From Magnolia sinica (Eukaryota; Streptophyta; Magnoliopsida; Magnoliales; Magnoliaceae), in contig NC_080586.1 of assembly GCF_029962835.1 (NCBI RefSeq), positions 67,085,501-67,149,500 of the forward strand: a DNA stretch of 64,000 bases, in the 5' to 3' direction. The translations under genes were made by a program, and so were the position numbers. The notes below the pieces were generated by a model. That model did no database searches and had not been told where the DNA came from. It worked only from the letters and a program-made list of their open reading frames with translations. Below, in pieces: positions 22,313-32,200 of the stretch (positions are counted from its first letter, which is position 1; each line of letters starts with the position of its first letter).

Positions 22313-23665
22313 TGCATGGATGGATAGACGTTTGTATGCATGACTGGATGGATGTATTAGTGTTTGTATACATGGATGCATGCATGTGTGGATGGATGGA
22401 TAAATGTGTTTGGATGTATGTATGTATGCATTGATGGACGGATCTATTAGTGTATGTACGTATGCATGGATGGATAGATGTAGTTTTGTATGTACATATG
22501 CATGGATGGGTGTATTAGTGTATATATGCACCGATGGATGGATAGATGCATCAATGCATGTATGTATGGATGATGAGACATGGATGGATGGATATGTTAG
22601 CATGTGTTAGTGTATGTACATATGCATGGATGGATGGATAGATAGACATTTGTATAATTTGAACTTATTTTGGTTGCTATTGCAATGATTTTTTATTTTC
22701 ATTACATGTACATTCCTATTAAATGGAAACTTATTGTGTATGGTTCGATTTTGCATTTTAAAAAAAAATAAAAAAATCTTAGATATGTAAATATGTGTAT
22801 TTTAGTATCTCCTATAGTTTCACTAAAAAGTTCCATGCACGCGCGCACGCAATGCTTTCTTGTAATTTTTCAAGGATTGCTCTTGTTAGGAACTTTAACA
22901 AAAATATATTGAAGTAGCGATCACCATCGTGAGATGTGCTAGTTGTGGGAGTGTGAGGTGTTGGCTCCAGTCATCACCGGCACATAAACTGAATGCTCGC
23001 AAGATATGCTAGATACCTAGTTCTAAAGCTTGCCGACTCATCTCGGAATGTGGCTGAGTCTACTTGGCAAGAAATCTTGCCAACTCTCGGAAACTGAAGA
23101 TCTGGCTCAATCCCGACTTGGGAAGGTTTGCCAAGTCAACTCGACACGACTCACAATGACTCAAACCGAGTCACTGTCTTAATCAGCTCTATTATTGAAT
23201 GACAACGGGATGGGTTGGAATCGAACCCACAACCTCACATGCGGAAAGAAACAGTCATGCATCAAACACTGGTTTGATGCAAATATCTGAATTTTATATT
23301 ACTCGTAATAAATCAAACTATTTTGTCTATCCATGGGAATACCTTGGGTTGGGTCTAGTCTCTGATTCAACCTGACCCAGCTGAACATCTAGTGAAATAG
23401 AATTTTTGGGTTTTTAAACTATGCTAGATACAGGACCATTGGACTTGGCTGCCAAGCCATTCTTCATTTGTCACCCTATTCTTATGGTTACTCTCTGGTG
23501 TAGAGAGCGCAACGGAAAGCATTGGATATCCTGAACACAGTGGGCCTCTCTAACTCTGTGTTGAAGCTTATAGAGAAGCGGCATCGGGTCGATAAGTGGA
23601 TTGCCTATGCAGGTATGATAACGACTATCATTGTTGTGTATGCATTTTGGCGGTGGACGCATTGA
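3395..23665 (+). CDS. MEMB11: Membrin, Golgi Qb-SNARE (MEMB11/MEMB12 type), four exons
   Basis: Exons: 3395-3642, 8732-8852, 18728-18877 and 23504-23665. All junctions are GT-AG and keep frame, giving 226 residues; I recall Arabidopsis membrins as about 225. The N-terminal helical part has DGLERLERL and the SQRDLW-like GQRDLWKR. Exon 2 gives KVEHIAEECDSLKESLDKH. Exon 3 carries most of the Qb-SNARE motif (HVLRIFDEEVQAM through YAEQRDRLK, with the zero-layer Gln in EQRD). Exon 4 gives RAQRKALDILNTVGLSNSVL, then the tail anchor around residues 205-222 (AYAGMITTIIVVYAFW) and ends RWTH. Known role of the family: a t-SNARE light chain in ER-Golgi and intra-Golgi fusion, C-terminally anchored with the bulk cytosolic. 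Introns of 5.1, 9.9 and 4.6 kb are filled with LINEs, an LTR fossil and MITEs. The exon 2 donor was set after GTT (8852) because GTATGC is a better donor and the length then matches the family. No break is seen. Confidence 0.95.
3866..4318 (+). repeat. 72-bp tandem array (six units) in membrin intron 1
   Basis: Units start at 3887, 3959, 4031, 4103, 4175 and 4247, with a half unit before the first. Each contains GTGAAGAATATCATTCAGGG, TTTGGTTGCACCAAATATC, CATGAAATTTCATC and ATTAATCAGTCTATTG. The last unit runs into a palindromic ATCATGAATTTTCATGAT end, as in the lone copy near 12805-12900, so the array looks like an expanded MITE core. Because 72 is a multiple of three, one frame stays open through all units, but it encodes nothing recognisable and is intronic. 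Confidence 0.9.
4680..4950. repeat. GGGTTGGGT-rich dispersed repeat ending GTTGCACCCCT
   Basis: The stretch consists of GGGTCGGGTTGGGT variants on one side and complementary AACCCACCCGAGTTGCACCCC on the other. A related sequence, GGTGGCAATCGGTCAGGTTCGGG, occurs at 25605-25790. No coding potential; probably a non-autonomous foldback repeat. Confidence 0.5.
5530..6990 (+). mobile_element. 5'-truncated L1-type LINE in membrin intron 1
   Basis: Translation of successive frames gives the reverse-transcriptase palm and thumb: LQYVDSMILFCDTNE, where the catalytic box would normally read FADD; NLRMILVCFEVVSGLKINVSE; STYLGLPLSLGS; GGRITVIKAAFSNMPVYFMSLFKCP; and LRRDFLWRD. A zf-RVT-like tail follows near 6800-6880 (FVWLLGWKRILTIDNL). 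The endonuclease and N-terminal RT are missing. Stops and frame changes between blocks (for example the TAG after QRNICEIGWSKE near 5969) show it is dead. It has the same orientation as the host gene. Confidence 0.85.
7000..7396. other. Unassigned intronic sequence with a GT-rich stretch
   Basis: Positions 7040-7120 are rich in GTGTG and GTGCATG words (a degenerate TG microsatellite). The rest shows no coding, RNA or repeat signature that I recognise. Confidence 0.4.
7397..7891. mobile_element. MITE, family of the 59.1-kb element
   Basis: The left end GAGCAATGCTCCGAGCTCTG and the right end GTACTCTAAGAGCACTACGGCAT form imperfect terminal inverted repeats. Subterminal words ACAGTGCTCATAGTTGCAT and ATGCAACTAGGAGCACTGT are clearly inverted. 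The interior shares CATCCTTTTTCCAA, GGGATGG and GATTCTTTAGAATCATAAG with the copy at 59137-59566. It is non-coding. Confidence 0.75.
8072..8345 (-). mobile_element. 3' end of an RTE-clade LINE
   Basis: Read on the minus strand, this encodes the C-terminus of a plant RTE reverse transcriptase (RESRLRWFGHVN, then a Gly/Lys-rich stretch) and ends in a (GAT)n tail, visible here as CATCATCATC at 8075. The usual GTAGCC-type end next to AATTAGTTGGGATAAGGC is present. Only the last 270 bases remain, typical 5' truncation. Confidence 0.8.
9240..11830 (-). mobile_element. Ty3/gypsy-like LTR retrotransposon fossil
   Basis: On the minus strand, the high-coordinate end encodes a gag-like stretch (FHTLTSR, then FYKYEDQKISRYFNGL) around 11.55-11.70 kb, followed by a CCHC-knuckle-like CFKCG near 11.3 kb. 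The low-coordinate end (about 9.24-9.74 kb) looks like LTR sequence, with a TATAAAAGGGAGG promoter motif on the minus strand. The element is heavily degraded, broken many times and old. A (CA)n tract lies at 10902-10920. Boundaries are approximate and no target duplication was found. Confidence 0.55.
11885..12075. repeat. TATCGGCGATA palindromic repeat, copy 1
   Basis: Dense TATCGGCGATATT and AATCGATAATATCGG words form short palindromes. Relatives occur at 30985-31360, 32330-32425 and, in a GATACG form, 43265-43440. Non-coding; the family is unknown to me. Confidence 0.55.
12076..13235. other. Unassigned intron sequence with a small MITE core
   Basis: It holds T-rich stretches near 12100, two short direct repeats of AAAGCTCTCTTAC (12092 and 12423), a GGGGCCCATCTTGATGTAT half-arm of the foldback family at 12500-12600, and a lone ATCATGAAATTTCATGATATTT element near 12805-12900 related to the 72-bp array. 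No gene is seen. Confidence 0.4.
13236..16600 (+). mobile_element. Degraded L1-type LINE in membrin intron 2
   Basis: Blocks follow LINE order. The endonuclease C-terminus (KVVADHVPICLES) is near 13.5 kb; the linker [27 protein letters not shown], of which [13 protein letters not shown] is diagnostic, near 13.9 kb; RT motifs KDFRPISLG near 14.56 kb, FLLYLLARMGF near 14.87 kb and LQFVDGTLIFC near 15.15 kb; and the zf-RVT region ANKILTVDNLEKC with CFLCRNGE near 16.3 kb. Several stops and frame changes separate the blocks, so it is inactive. Positions 14291-14535 are a foreign RTE piece inserted into the RT. No poly(A) tail or target duplication was identified. Confidence 0.8.
14291..14535 (-). 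mobile_element. RTE LINE 3' end inserted in the L1 element
   Basis: It starts with a (GAT)n-type tail (CATCATGATCATGATCATG) and continues CCTTATCCCAATTAATTGG, the typical antisense RTE 3' end. L1 coding sequence stops at LEFMHEFF just before it and resumes (EIKDFRPISLG) just after, so the order of insertion is clear: L1 first, RTE later. Confidence 0.8.
16664..17560 (-). mobile_element. RTE-clade LINE fragment, about 0.9 kb
   Basis: On the minus strand the sequence reads in RTE order: MDELVRDLQEGIQWCMLFVYD near 17.50 kb (the RT catalytic region, where FADD is expected), later blocks of the thumb with a YLG-like step, and the MRWFGHV / Gly-Arg-rich C-terminus near 16.8-16.9 kb. It ends with the AATTAATTGG...AAGG type 3' end at 16.67 kb. 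It lies immediately downstream of the L1 element. Stops are frequent. Confidence 0.75.
17561..18119. other. Unassigned intron sequence
   Basis: I see no recognisable domain or repeat end here. Short open frames at 17.6-17.9 kb overlap each other and lack any family signature. Confidence 0.35.
18120..18485. repeat. Dispersed GTGGGCCCC repeat, related to 27190-27510
   Basis: It shares ordered blocks with the later copy: AATC(C/A)ATCAGG, TTTCCCAAA, GGGTTAGAAAACTTCAGC, ACTGGTGGA-like GTAGTGGATC and TTCTTGGGCTAGGG, TGGCATRTGG and GGGCTTAGC-like GTGGCTTAGCC. Non-coding, several hundred bases, ends not resolved. Confidence 0.55.
19350..19489 (+). repeat. 35-bp tandem repeat, four copies, membrin intron 3
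   Basis: Units begin at 19350, 19385, 19420 and 19455. Each has TTTTCTTGCTTCTTGAATG followed by TAGAAATTGCTAAAG. The first unit differs by about four bases; the others are near identical, so the last duplications are recent. Confidence 0.95.
19720..19860. mobile_element. 141-bp foldback MITE with 9-bp target duplication
   Basis: It begins AGGGCTGTACACAAACCGAG and ends TTCGACTCGTGTACACTTCTA, with inverted GTACAC termini and complementary CGAGTCGAG/CTCGACTCG arms. The flanks carry GGAACAGTT at 19711-19719 and again at 19861-19869. A 9-bp duplication is characteristic of Mutator-type transposition. It is the smallest member of the GTGTACA family in this window. Confidence 0.9.
19911..19995 (-). 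mobile_element. Short RTE LINE 3'-end fragment
   Basis: CATCATCATCATCTAAACC followed by CTTATCCCAACTAATTAGGG is the antisense 3' end of a plant RTE element with its (GAT)n tail. About 85 bases remain. Confidence 0.7.
20222..20645 (+). repeat. Three diverged tandem units of about 120-160 bp
   Basis: Blocks of the type CTACTC..ACCATCAGGTGCA, a CCAA(A)AACTAGGC step and AAGTGGGCCACACCAAGGGAAAC recur near 20245-20330, 20365-20465 and 20525-20615. The units are clearly diverged, so the duplication is not recent. Confidence 0.6.
21150..21705. mobile_element. GGGCCCAC-type foldback MITE with long arms, membrin intron 3
   Basis: The two ends mirror each other over more than 200 bases: GGATTGCCTGTGGCACCC against its reversed partner GGGCACTGCAGGCAATCC, GGATATCC on both sides, and GGCCCAAGCTCTATGGGGCC against GCCTCACAGAGCTTGGGCC. 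It has the full family interior (TTCAAC..GGGCATTCAATCC, TGTGGTGTGGCCACTTGAGC). As RNA it would fold into a hairpin of roughly 550 bases. Confidence 0.8.
22141..22650. repeat. GATG/TGTA tetranucleotide minisatellite with a (GT)n core
   Basis: Interleaved GGATGGAT, ATGTATGT and ATGCATGG words run for about 500 bases, with an uninterrupted (GT)n of about 17 units at 22277-22311. Long open frames on both strands here are composition artefacts (Met, Tyr, Cys-rich one way; His, Thr-rich the other). Confidence 0.95.
23010..23285 (-). repeat. CGAGTC repeat with tRNA-like B-box head
   Basis: On the minus strand GGTTGTGGGTTCGATTCC (near 23217-23240) matches the Pol III B-box consensus. Downstream on that strand are repeated GAGTCGTG and CGAGTTGACTTGGC words. 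A similar arrangement occurs at 56545-56800. This suggests a SINE-like or tRNA-derived repeat, though no convincing A box was found. Confidence 0.4.
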
Positions 23666-26271
23666 TTGCAGAGGTTCTGCATGCACATGGGGGCACATTA
23701 TTATATTATTTTTCTTCTTTCTTTTCTTTCCTTTTCTTTTTGTTCAGTGGTTTCTGTGGCTTGAGAAAAGATCAATCACGATCAGTGAACATAGTTTAAA
23801 CAGATCTCAACCATTTATGAAAAGGTGAAATGTCAGTGCGGGGTCACTAAGAAGTTTCCAGTTTAAAATGACTGTTCGGTCTTAAGGCGTTTGGATGCAC
23901 TTCCACCGAAGGGTTTTTCATGCTTTCTTTTGCCATCGACTTGATGCTTGAGTTGGCTTTTGAGTGCCTATTTTGTGAAGTGGGGATAAGATAGGTGATG
24001 CAAAAGTGCATTCAAACACAAAGGAACATGGTTTTAACTCAAAATGTCAATTGACTGTTCCCTTTCCAACAAGATAAACGTTGAAAAGAACTTCAGCCTA
24101 CCCTTTTCATTAATTCATGATATCTATGGGAAGAAGCTCCCTGCTGTAGCAGTGGACCCTTGTTTTGGCAATTCACGACCTCATGTGTCCCACTTTGTTA
24201 CTCCCAGGTCGAAAGATCTTTGCCACTTCCCATTCAGAATTTTGGTTCTTTCTTGAAAGAATTCATCCTGTTGTTGTTTTTCTTTCCATTTCTAGTGTAT
24301 TTTCAGGCTGCTGGTTGGAGAGTTGTGATTCTCTCAGTCGGGGATTCGTTGTGTCGTCCATCAAATCGACGCCCTGGATCACTGAAACAGGTGCTCCCAC
24401 TTCAACCAAAATAGGCTTCATTGTTCTCGGGCAAGGGTCTTATATAATTCATTTTATAGGGAAAAATAAATGAATAAATAAGAAGGCATCTGCTTCCTTC
24501 TTTTGACTTCCCTGATAGTGTTTAAGCAGCGACCAAGGCTCTCAAGGAGATGATTTTTTTTATCATACGTTAGAGCCACCATTTGCTAACAATAATCGCA
24601 GAGAGCGGTGGTGATGGGCTGGTTTGGTGCTCAAGGCCTGATCCCAGGATGGGCCTTGCATAGAGATCCAAGAATTTAATGTCTAGGTCCCGCCCAAAAT
24701 TGATGAAATTCCTATTTCCAACTTTTAATGCTCCTAATCTCTCACTTGATCAAGTGGGCCATGTGCACCTAGGAATGAAATTAATGGTCTGCATTCAAGA
24801 TGCATGCGCTGCCTAATCGAGTACTGGAATGGCATAGCTGGAGGATGCATGCACATAGAAAGTTGGGTCCGGCTAAAATGATTTGAGCCCAAGCCCATCC
24901 TGAAATTCATCAGGGCCTGGTCTATGTTCCTATCTGTAATACGTCCAAGCACGGCAGGCCAGGCTTGTTGGTTGGGTGTATGCGTCAAGGACCAGCTATC
25001 ATTTCCATCCACCAAATTGGTGCATGATCATTAAGACTGAAACAGGCGACTTCCCAAATCACACATGATTATTTTTCAACCATTCTTCAATAAATTGGAA
25101 AGCCTTCTTTCAGTTCGTAGTTACGTGTTGTTTAATTCAAGTGTTGGACCACTTAACCAATGGTTTGGATACATTTACATGGACGCCAATCCAATGTTTT
25201 TTTTTTTTTTTTTTTTTTTTTTGGGTTTACTTCTAGAAATGGCGCCAAAATCTGCACTTGCTCTCCAACTATTCCCTCATGAGGATTCTCTTCACATGCA
25301 CCTGTAGCACTTGAATTAGCCTAGTCCGGCATGAGTGGCACCTGCCGTTTATCAAAGCTTGCAGAAACCACAGCTCATCAGACCAGACACCTGCATGCTG
25401 GATGTGGGTCTTCGGCATGTCTTTTAAATTATCCACTTTTCATATGGGGGTCACCCATAGAGCTGTTTGGTCAGGTCCAGCCCACCAGCAAAACAGGCCC
25501 CAGAACAACCCATAGTCAATGAGGATCAAACCAGACCAAACCAAGCCAAAATAGGTACACACAAGCCAGACCCAGCCCCTCAGCCCGGGTGCAAACCTAC
25601 AAGTAGAGGTGGCAATCGGTCAGGTTCGGGTCAGATCAAGGTCAGCCGAGTGCCCAAACTGTTTACTAAATGGACCAAAAAACCCAACCTGCGACCCATT
25701 AGCTATCTGGCCAGATCGAGTTGGGTAGATTTCAACCTGAACCCAATACATTTGCTTAAACGGACTACATTATAACCCTAGCCTGACCCACTACATTTAG
25801 CTTGGCTTAAGCCAGCCAAATATGCAGGGTGGGCGGACCATGGGTGCAGATACACTTTTGAGTTCACCCAATTCTATCAGCACAGCTAGATCTGAATTTG
25901 GATGAAGCACAGAGGCAGAGAGCTGAACAGCTCTTCTCATTGGATGAGATGAGGAGAAGCTTTCCACCGTAGACAGCTTGTGCACGATCAGAGAAGAAAA
26001 TGACCTGATGCAAGAGACCAACAGTCTTTAAGCCGAGGCCCAACCTTGATGCTAAGAGTAGGCAGTAATACAACGTCCAATATCAATTTGAGTCCCATCT
26101 CTTTAGCGTGGGACCTGCTGGATCAATGCATGGCAATGATAGATGAGGGATCAATTTACGTCTTTATCAAGCACTGTCCCCAAAGAGTCTTGAAGAGAAT
26201 GATTGAACATGAAAGTTATGACCAAACTAATTGGCGCCTGTGGAGTGCAACAGGCAACCATATGTAGGGTC
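23666..26271. other. Intergenic region between the converging membrin and SPOUT1 genes
   Basis: It holds the 3' flanks of both genes, a poly-T tract of about 25 at 25199-25222, a GGGTC-rich repeat fragment at 25605-25790 that resembles 4680-4950, and GGGCCACGTG-type repeat arms near 24620-25000. No further exon is visible. The plus-strand frames at 24.0-24.5 kb show no family signature. Confidence 0.5.
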
Positions 26272-29200
26272 TTAATGAGGCAATTCGTCACCTCTGGTTT
26301 GTAATGTCTCTTTGAATCTCTGCTTGGCCCGCTCAATTGGTTCCTGGAAGTATTGTAGGGATATGAATATAGCTTCCTGTCAATGAAAACGGACCATTCA
26401 ATATTATAAATATGGAACTACCAAATAGATGAGTGGTCAATAGAAGGATGATCGGAAACACAGACTGGTTGAGGTTGATACCTCAGTTCGAATTGTTCTA
26501 CTCCCTTGATGGGGACATGTATTCAAATAAGAATCGAAGACCTTGCGAACATCCTTACCCTGCCAAAACAACAGTACCAAGAATATTCAACAGCTTCTTC
26601 ACGAAATTCGGTCTGCCTGACTAATATAAAGGTAAAGATTTGCTATGTGCGCGATGCTGATTTAATAGGACACATGCGGGACACCTTAGCCATGCATTGG
26701 GCGGGCTTGTTACTGACCTGGCCCAAATTTTGGCCAGTTAACTCGTAAAGTGGGCCACACGTCCAGAAACAGTGGATGGTATAAGAAAATTTTGCCAAAG
26801 GTCCACATGTACCATACCTGTCTAGCTTGCTGATGAGTTGACCAGCCTAATCATTGGGTAGCGTCATCTACATGGTGTGCCCCACCTGATACATGGCCTG
26901 TGTGCCTCACATGCACTCCAGGTTGGCACAAGTAGCTACATCTGGAGAAGTACACATTGGCTTAATGGAACACGTGGTGATAGTGTGAATGAAGAAAAAC
27001 TTGATATTGTTTTGTCCATCCAGTGACAAAATTCTTGGACATTGTTCTCTGCTTAGCATGAGATCTGAGTAGATCTGAGTATGCAAACCAACATGTCATA
27101 GCCGTTCCACTTTTTCTAATTGAGTGCTTTGCTAAACCCACGCACATGGACATGTCAGCATGCACATGCCACCACATCTGCCAATGTGGCAGACAGTGAA
27201 ATATCCAAGCAATCCATCAGGCCACGTAGATGTATTTCCCAAAGATAAAGGTGGTCTGTTCAGTAAGTGAACCATGATATTATAAGTAAACGGGGTTAGA
27301 AAACTTCAGCTGCTTTTTTCACAACCACACATTTTTTTTAGTTAACTGTGGCCCTCCTAACTGGTGGACTGACCAGATTCTTAGGATAGGGAATCTACAT
27401 AGTGAGTGGCTTGGATGTTGCAACTGTCTGCCACGACCTGGCATATGGAGTGGCGTGTGCATTAGCTGACTGTACACTTGCGGGCTTAGCAAAGCTATCT
27501 TACTGAATTAGGTCCTAACTCAAAGAAGGAAAACCTTCAAATGACATACCTTCAAGTTACTATCCTCTTCAATGTTCTCTTCCAGGCCACTGAGTCCCCC
27601 AAAAGCAATCAACAAGTGCCTGCCAAATCATGCACATTTCTACTGAGTCAGTTCACAAATTGATCGAATTTATATAGTGTATGACTGCTTTTTTTCCCAG
27701 TAAAAATCAAATACAAGAGAGGGATGATACTATCCAATCCACCAAACATGAGCACGCATAAGAGATGCAGTGACCAGGAGTGGGATGATTTGGATTGTAC
27801 CTCTAGCAGCCCCCAATGAGACGCCACAGCCTAAAAAAGCGCATGGATTGATGATCCTCACCATCTGACTAGTAGCCTTTAAATGGGCAGTTACAGAATG
27901 GAAAAAATTTCGAGTACAATAGGCAGAAGTCAGATTGAACGGTTGTGATCGTTTGGACTAAGACAATGTGATATGGAATCTTGATGGCAGGACAATCAGA
28001 TGAACAATCCAGATAATGCTCACCAGAACTCATGGAGCATTCACGTTTCGGGATCTCATCGTATGGTATAATTCATGAAAAACACTCGAGGTCATCGAAC
28101 TAACACATCCATATCATCTTATGATCAGCCATCAACACGCATGCAAAAAGGTACCTGAATGCAGGTATAACAAGCTCTGATGAATTAACAATGCGGCCAT
28201 GCTCTGAAGTTCCAATTGTATGATCATACCCACCCTGTATAAAATAAATTTAGAAGACAACAAGATGATTGGGTTCTGTAAATGGCTAATAAACCATAGT
28301 TCAAAAACCTGGAAACTTGACTTGATGTTCATCCAGGTGGGGTGGACCTGGAGACTTGACCCGGCTCGACTCAATATTTAATTATTACAAGTTGTCAATA
28401 ATTAGGAATGCTAGTAAGTATTTAAAATAGTTAGATTTTATATATATATATGGGAAAAGGTACTATGCGCTCGACCTCACGAGTCCGTCCCATGAGGTCG
28501 AGCTGTGAGGGCCCCACCGTGATGCTTTTCGAACATCTAACCCATCAGTCAGATGCACCATTCCATCGTGGGCCTAGGTCTCAAAAATCAAGTCAATCCG
28601 TGACTTGTGTGGGCCACACCACATACAGAAGTGGGGAGGGGCCGTGCACCATTAAAACATTCATAATCAGTTTTTTAGGCCCACCGAGATGTGGTTTGCA
28701 AATCCAGCCCATCCACTATGTGTGTCCCACTTGCATGAGGGTTCAGACCAAGTTTCAGCAGCATTCAAAACTCAGGTGGGCCCCACCAAGTGCTTTTATA
28801 TGTTTTAACGGTGTTCACATGATTTTAGATGGTATGGCCCACCTAAGTTCCGTATACGGCTGATTTTTGGGGTATCCCATAATTTAGAGGGTACCCATCA
28901 AATGCACGGTGTTGATGGTCGACACGCATCACGGTGGGGCCCACACAGCTCGACCTCACGGGAGCTAATCGTGAGGTCGAGCGCATAGTACCTTTTCCCT
29001 ATATATATATATCCAATTCAAAGCAGCAAGACCATGTTTACCTGACTGGGCATGGCTTGCTTGGTTGAGGTTGGGGGTTTAGTTATTATCACTCTGGCCT
29101 CATATTGTGATAAAATCCCCGCTTTCATAAGACGAGCGGCTTGGTTCGAGTCATGTAGAGTCGATCGAATCATCGAGTCAACTCGGTGAGTTTCTCCGAG

Positions 29201-32200
29201 TCATTCCCACTTCCAAGTTTCCCAAGGACTTTGGCTCGAAATCTCGCCAAGTCAAGTTGACTCAGCGAGTTGAGAGTCAAAGTAGCAAGTTTTAGTACTA
29301 TGTAATAGATAAGATTCGGATAACATTAACAGACCAACAAAAGGCATAAGAACAATGAGGACCTCGTACGGGCAGCCATTGAACACATGACTGACATTGG
29401 ATGCGTATCGCACTTTATACCCCCAATACTGGCCCAATTCTTCCCTAGGCTTGGAGGAGGGCACCACTTTTCGCAAACAATCTACACAGGTGAAAAAGGC
29501 AGCTTACTAAAATAATATTAAAAGAAAAGCGGGAAAAAAATCAAATCTCTCATGATTTGTGGCACCGTTCAAAAACTTGGTATCCAATCTTTGGTCTGCT
29601 CAACTCCACGTCTTGATCAAGTCATTAGTGACTAGAGAAAATAATAGGTCTTAAGTCCAGTGAATAACTTCCACCCTGTTGGAAGTGCATGTGACATCGA
29701 ACCCTTCCAATAGGTTGGCCCCACCATGAGGATGACCAAGTGAAAAAATCAGCCCTATCTACTCATTAAGTGGGCCGCACCATAGAAAAAATATCTAGCC
29801 ATTGATTAATAGAAAAATACAAGTGTGATCCACACGATGAGTGGATATGGCTGATTTTTGGACAAGGTGATCTTCATGGTGAGGCCAACCTATTGGGCGG
29901 ATTGGATGTCGCATCCAGTAAATAGGTTTGAAGTTATCCGCTGGGTGGAGCATAACTTGTGGTCAAACCGGTTTGAATAGAGACGTCATTTAATAGATAC
30001 TTAAATACCCCCATCTAACGGTGTTGTTGCAACTTGCAAAATCTGGCCTTTGCATTGGGATTGTTTTCTCCCTCATTTGATTTACCCTATTCTATAATAA
30101 TATCCCTTGTAATTCATTTTTCAAAAAAAAAAAAAAGCCTAGTTAATTGTTTAGAAAGCTTAAGTAGAAGAGAAGCCAGTGACCTCAAAACATGGCTCAA
30201 AGACCACACCAATTAGGTTGCAAGCCTACAGAAGGAGAAACACCGAGCTATTTACCTGTTTCCAAATGGCGGTTGGTTCCCACGGCTACAGTGACACGCA
30301 GTCCAGGTTCAAGTTCTTCCTCAACCACGACATTCTGCACAATTCAATAGTTCAAATTATTTTTTTTTGTAAATTATTTTTTTACCAATCACCTTTCAAA
30401 AAAAAAAAAACACAATACTGATCAAATTTCAAAAGGGAGTGTCCAAAAATTTAAAGATTAAAAAAAAAGGAAAAGAAAAAGAAAAATGGCAATCACAGGT
30501 AGGGTCAGCAAGTTGCAATTCTGGCCTCTAAATTTCCTTGAAACACCCACAATATTACTGAAAGTCAAGAAAGTGTTGAGAATTTCTTTTGCCACCTTAC
30601 AATGGGTAAAGAGATGGACCATTTCCTCATCTTTCTCGAACATAAAACATAAACTTGGGAGGCTATGCTGCCTGTTTTTAAGGTGGTCAAAAGGGAGGAT
30701 GTCGTAACTGCAGCAATCCATGTGAAAGCTGCAACCCAAGGAGAGGCTGAAGAATCCCAAATTGAAGCACAAAGAAGATCACCCCTTTCCCCTGTTAAGG
30801 CTTTGAAGAAATACTTTCCCGAGAATTTACCGCTCAGAGTTCCACTTCCACGCGAGAGGGTCACCAATTTTCAGCCATTCTCTTCCTCTGCTGTAAATTT
30901 TCTCCTGCTTTAATAAAAACTTGTTCAAAAGCAAACAGATAAATAACATGTACAGGCCACCCTTGGGTTGCTCCAAGCAGTGTTCGAATTATCTCCGATA
31001 TTATCGAAATATCTCTGATATTATCTTTATCTTCAGCTCAGCGATACCGACAACACTAGCAGCGATAGCAATAACGCTGGTAGCATCAGAAATTCTAGGT
31101 ATTAGAAATGAATCGCTAAGTATCGCCAACGTATCAATATCGTTAATGTAATCAACTATGTAAATTCTAGGTGTTGCTTGTATTGCCAATGCATCAATAT
31201 CGCCAATGTATCGCCAATATTTTCGACTATGTAAATTCTAGGTAACGCTTGTATCATAAGTGTATTGACAATATTATCAATTTTTTTTCATGGGCACATG
31301 GTTGTATGTAGTGTTCAATTTATCATTGATAATATTGATAATATCTCGATATTATCGATATCACAACATGCGAGACAGTGAGACCACAATCTTTCGTTTC
31401 CTTTCCAATTATTGATGATTTCTTGGTGAAATATCATGTGTTGTTGATATTTTGCAATATCAATGGATGTTTGGATGGAAGGTTGGATGGTTAAATAGGG
31501 CGGAGGGGATGGTTGGACTGACTTCTTACAGCAACACATGCTTTTAAGGCCCCATTTAGAGCTGTACACGAACCAATTTAGCTCAGTTAGCTCGCTCAAC
31601 TCGACTCGAAAAAGCTCGATTTGACTTGGTTCGAAATTGAGTTCGAGCTGATTTTTTTAGCTCGAAAGTTCGAGCTTGCTCGACTCGACTCGACTCGAAT
31701 CAAACCTCAACTCGAATCGACTCGGATCAAATTGACTCGGGACACGGTTATTTTGATATTGATGTTGCTCGCCAAGTGTTTGATGAAATGACTTAATGAA
31801 GTGTTGTTTCATGTGCATACATTCTTCGCGGGATCGGCTATTGGCGAGGAAGGAATGTCTATGAAACAAATCATTACAAAAAAACAAACTTCACATTATA
31901 AATTGCCCTCAAATTATGATTTTGATGTTGCCCGCCCAGTGTTTGATGAAATACCTGTATGTTGTTGTTACTGTTTTGCATTCTATGAAAAGTTGAAGAT
32001 GCATTGCATGTGTTTGAGAAAATGCTAGGCTCGAACTCGCCCAAGCTACTGACCGAACCAAGCCAAGTTGGCCAGTCAGGCTCGAGGATCGAGCTGAGCT
32101 GAGTTCGAGTTGGGGTTAGCTATTGGCCAAGCCGAGCCGAGCCGAGCTGTGCCAAGCTCAACTCGATTTGACTCGTGTACAGCAATAGCCCCATTAAATG

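Noticed and set aside
22128-22610. Several long overlapping frames rich in His/Thr or Met/Tyr/Cys
   Set aside because: Artefacts of the GATG/TGTA minisatellite, open in many frames on both strands.
23205-23245. tRNA gene
   Set aside because: Only a B-box-like T-arm is present; there is no cloverleaf or A box at proper spacing.
25797-26073. Candidate last exon of SPOUT1
   Set aside because: Similarity to the expected C-terminus was poor; a clear ending (EAIFISLQYFQEP to stop) was found at 26376-26272 instead.
28450-28863. 137-codon plus-strand frame
   Set aside because: Lies wholly within the 548-bp MITE and includes its inverted end.
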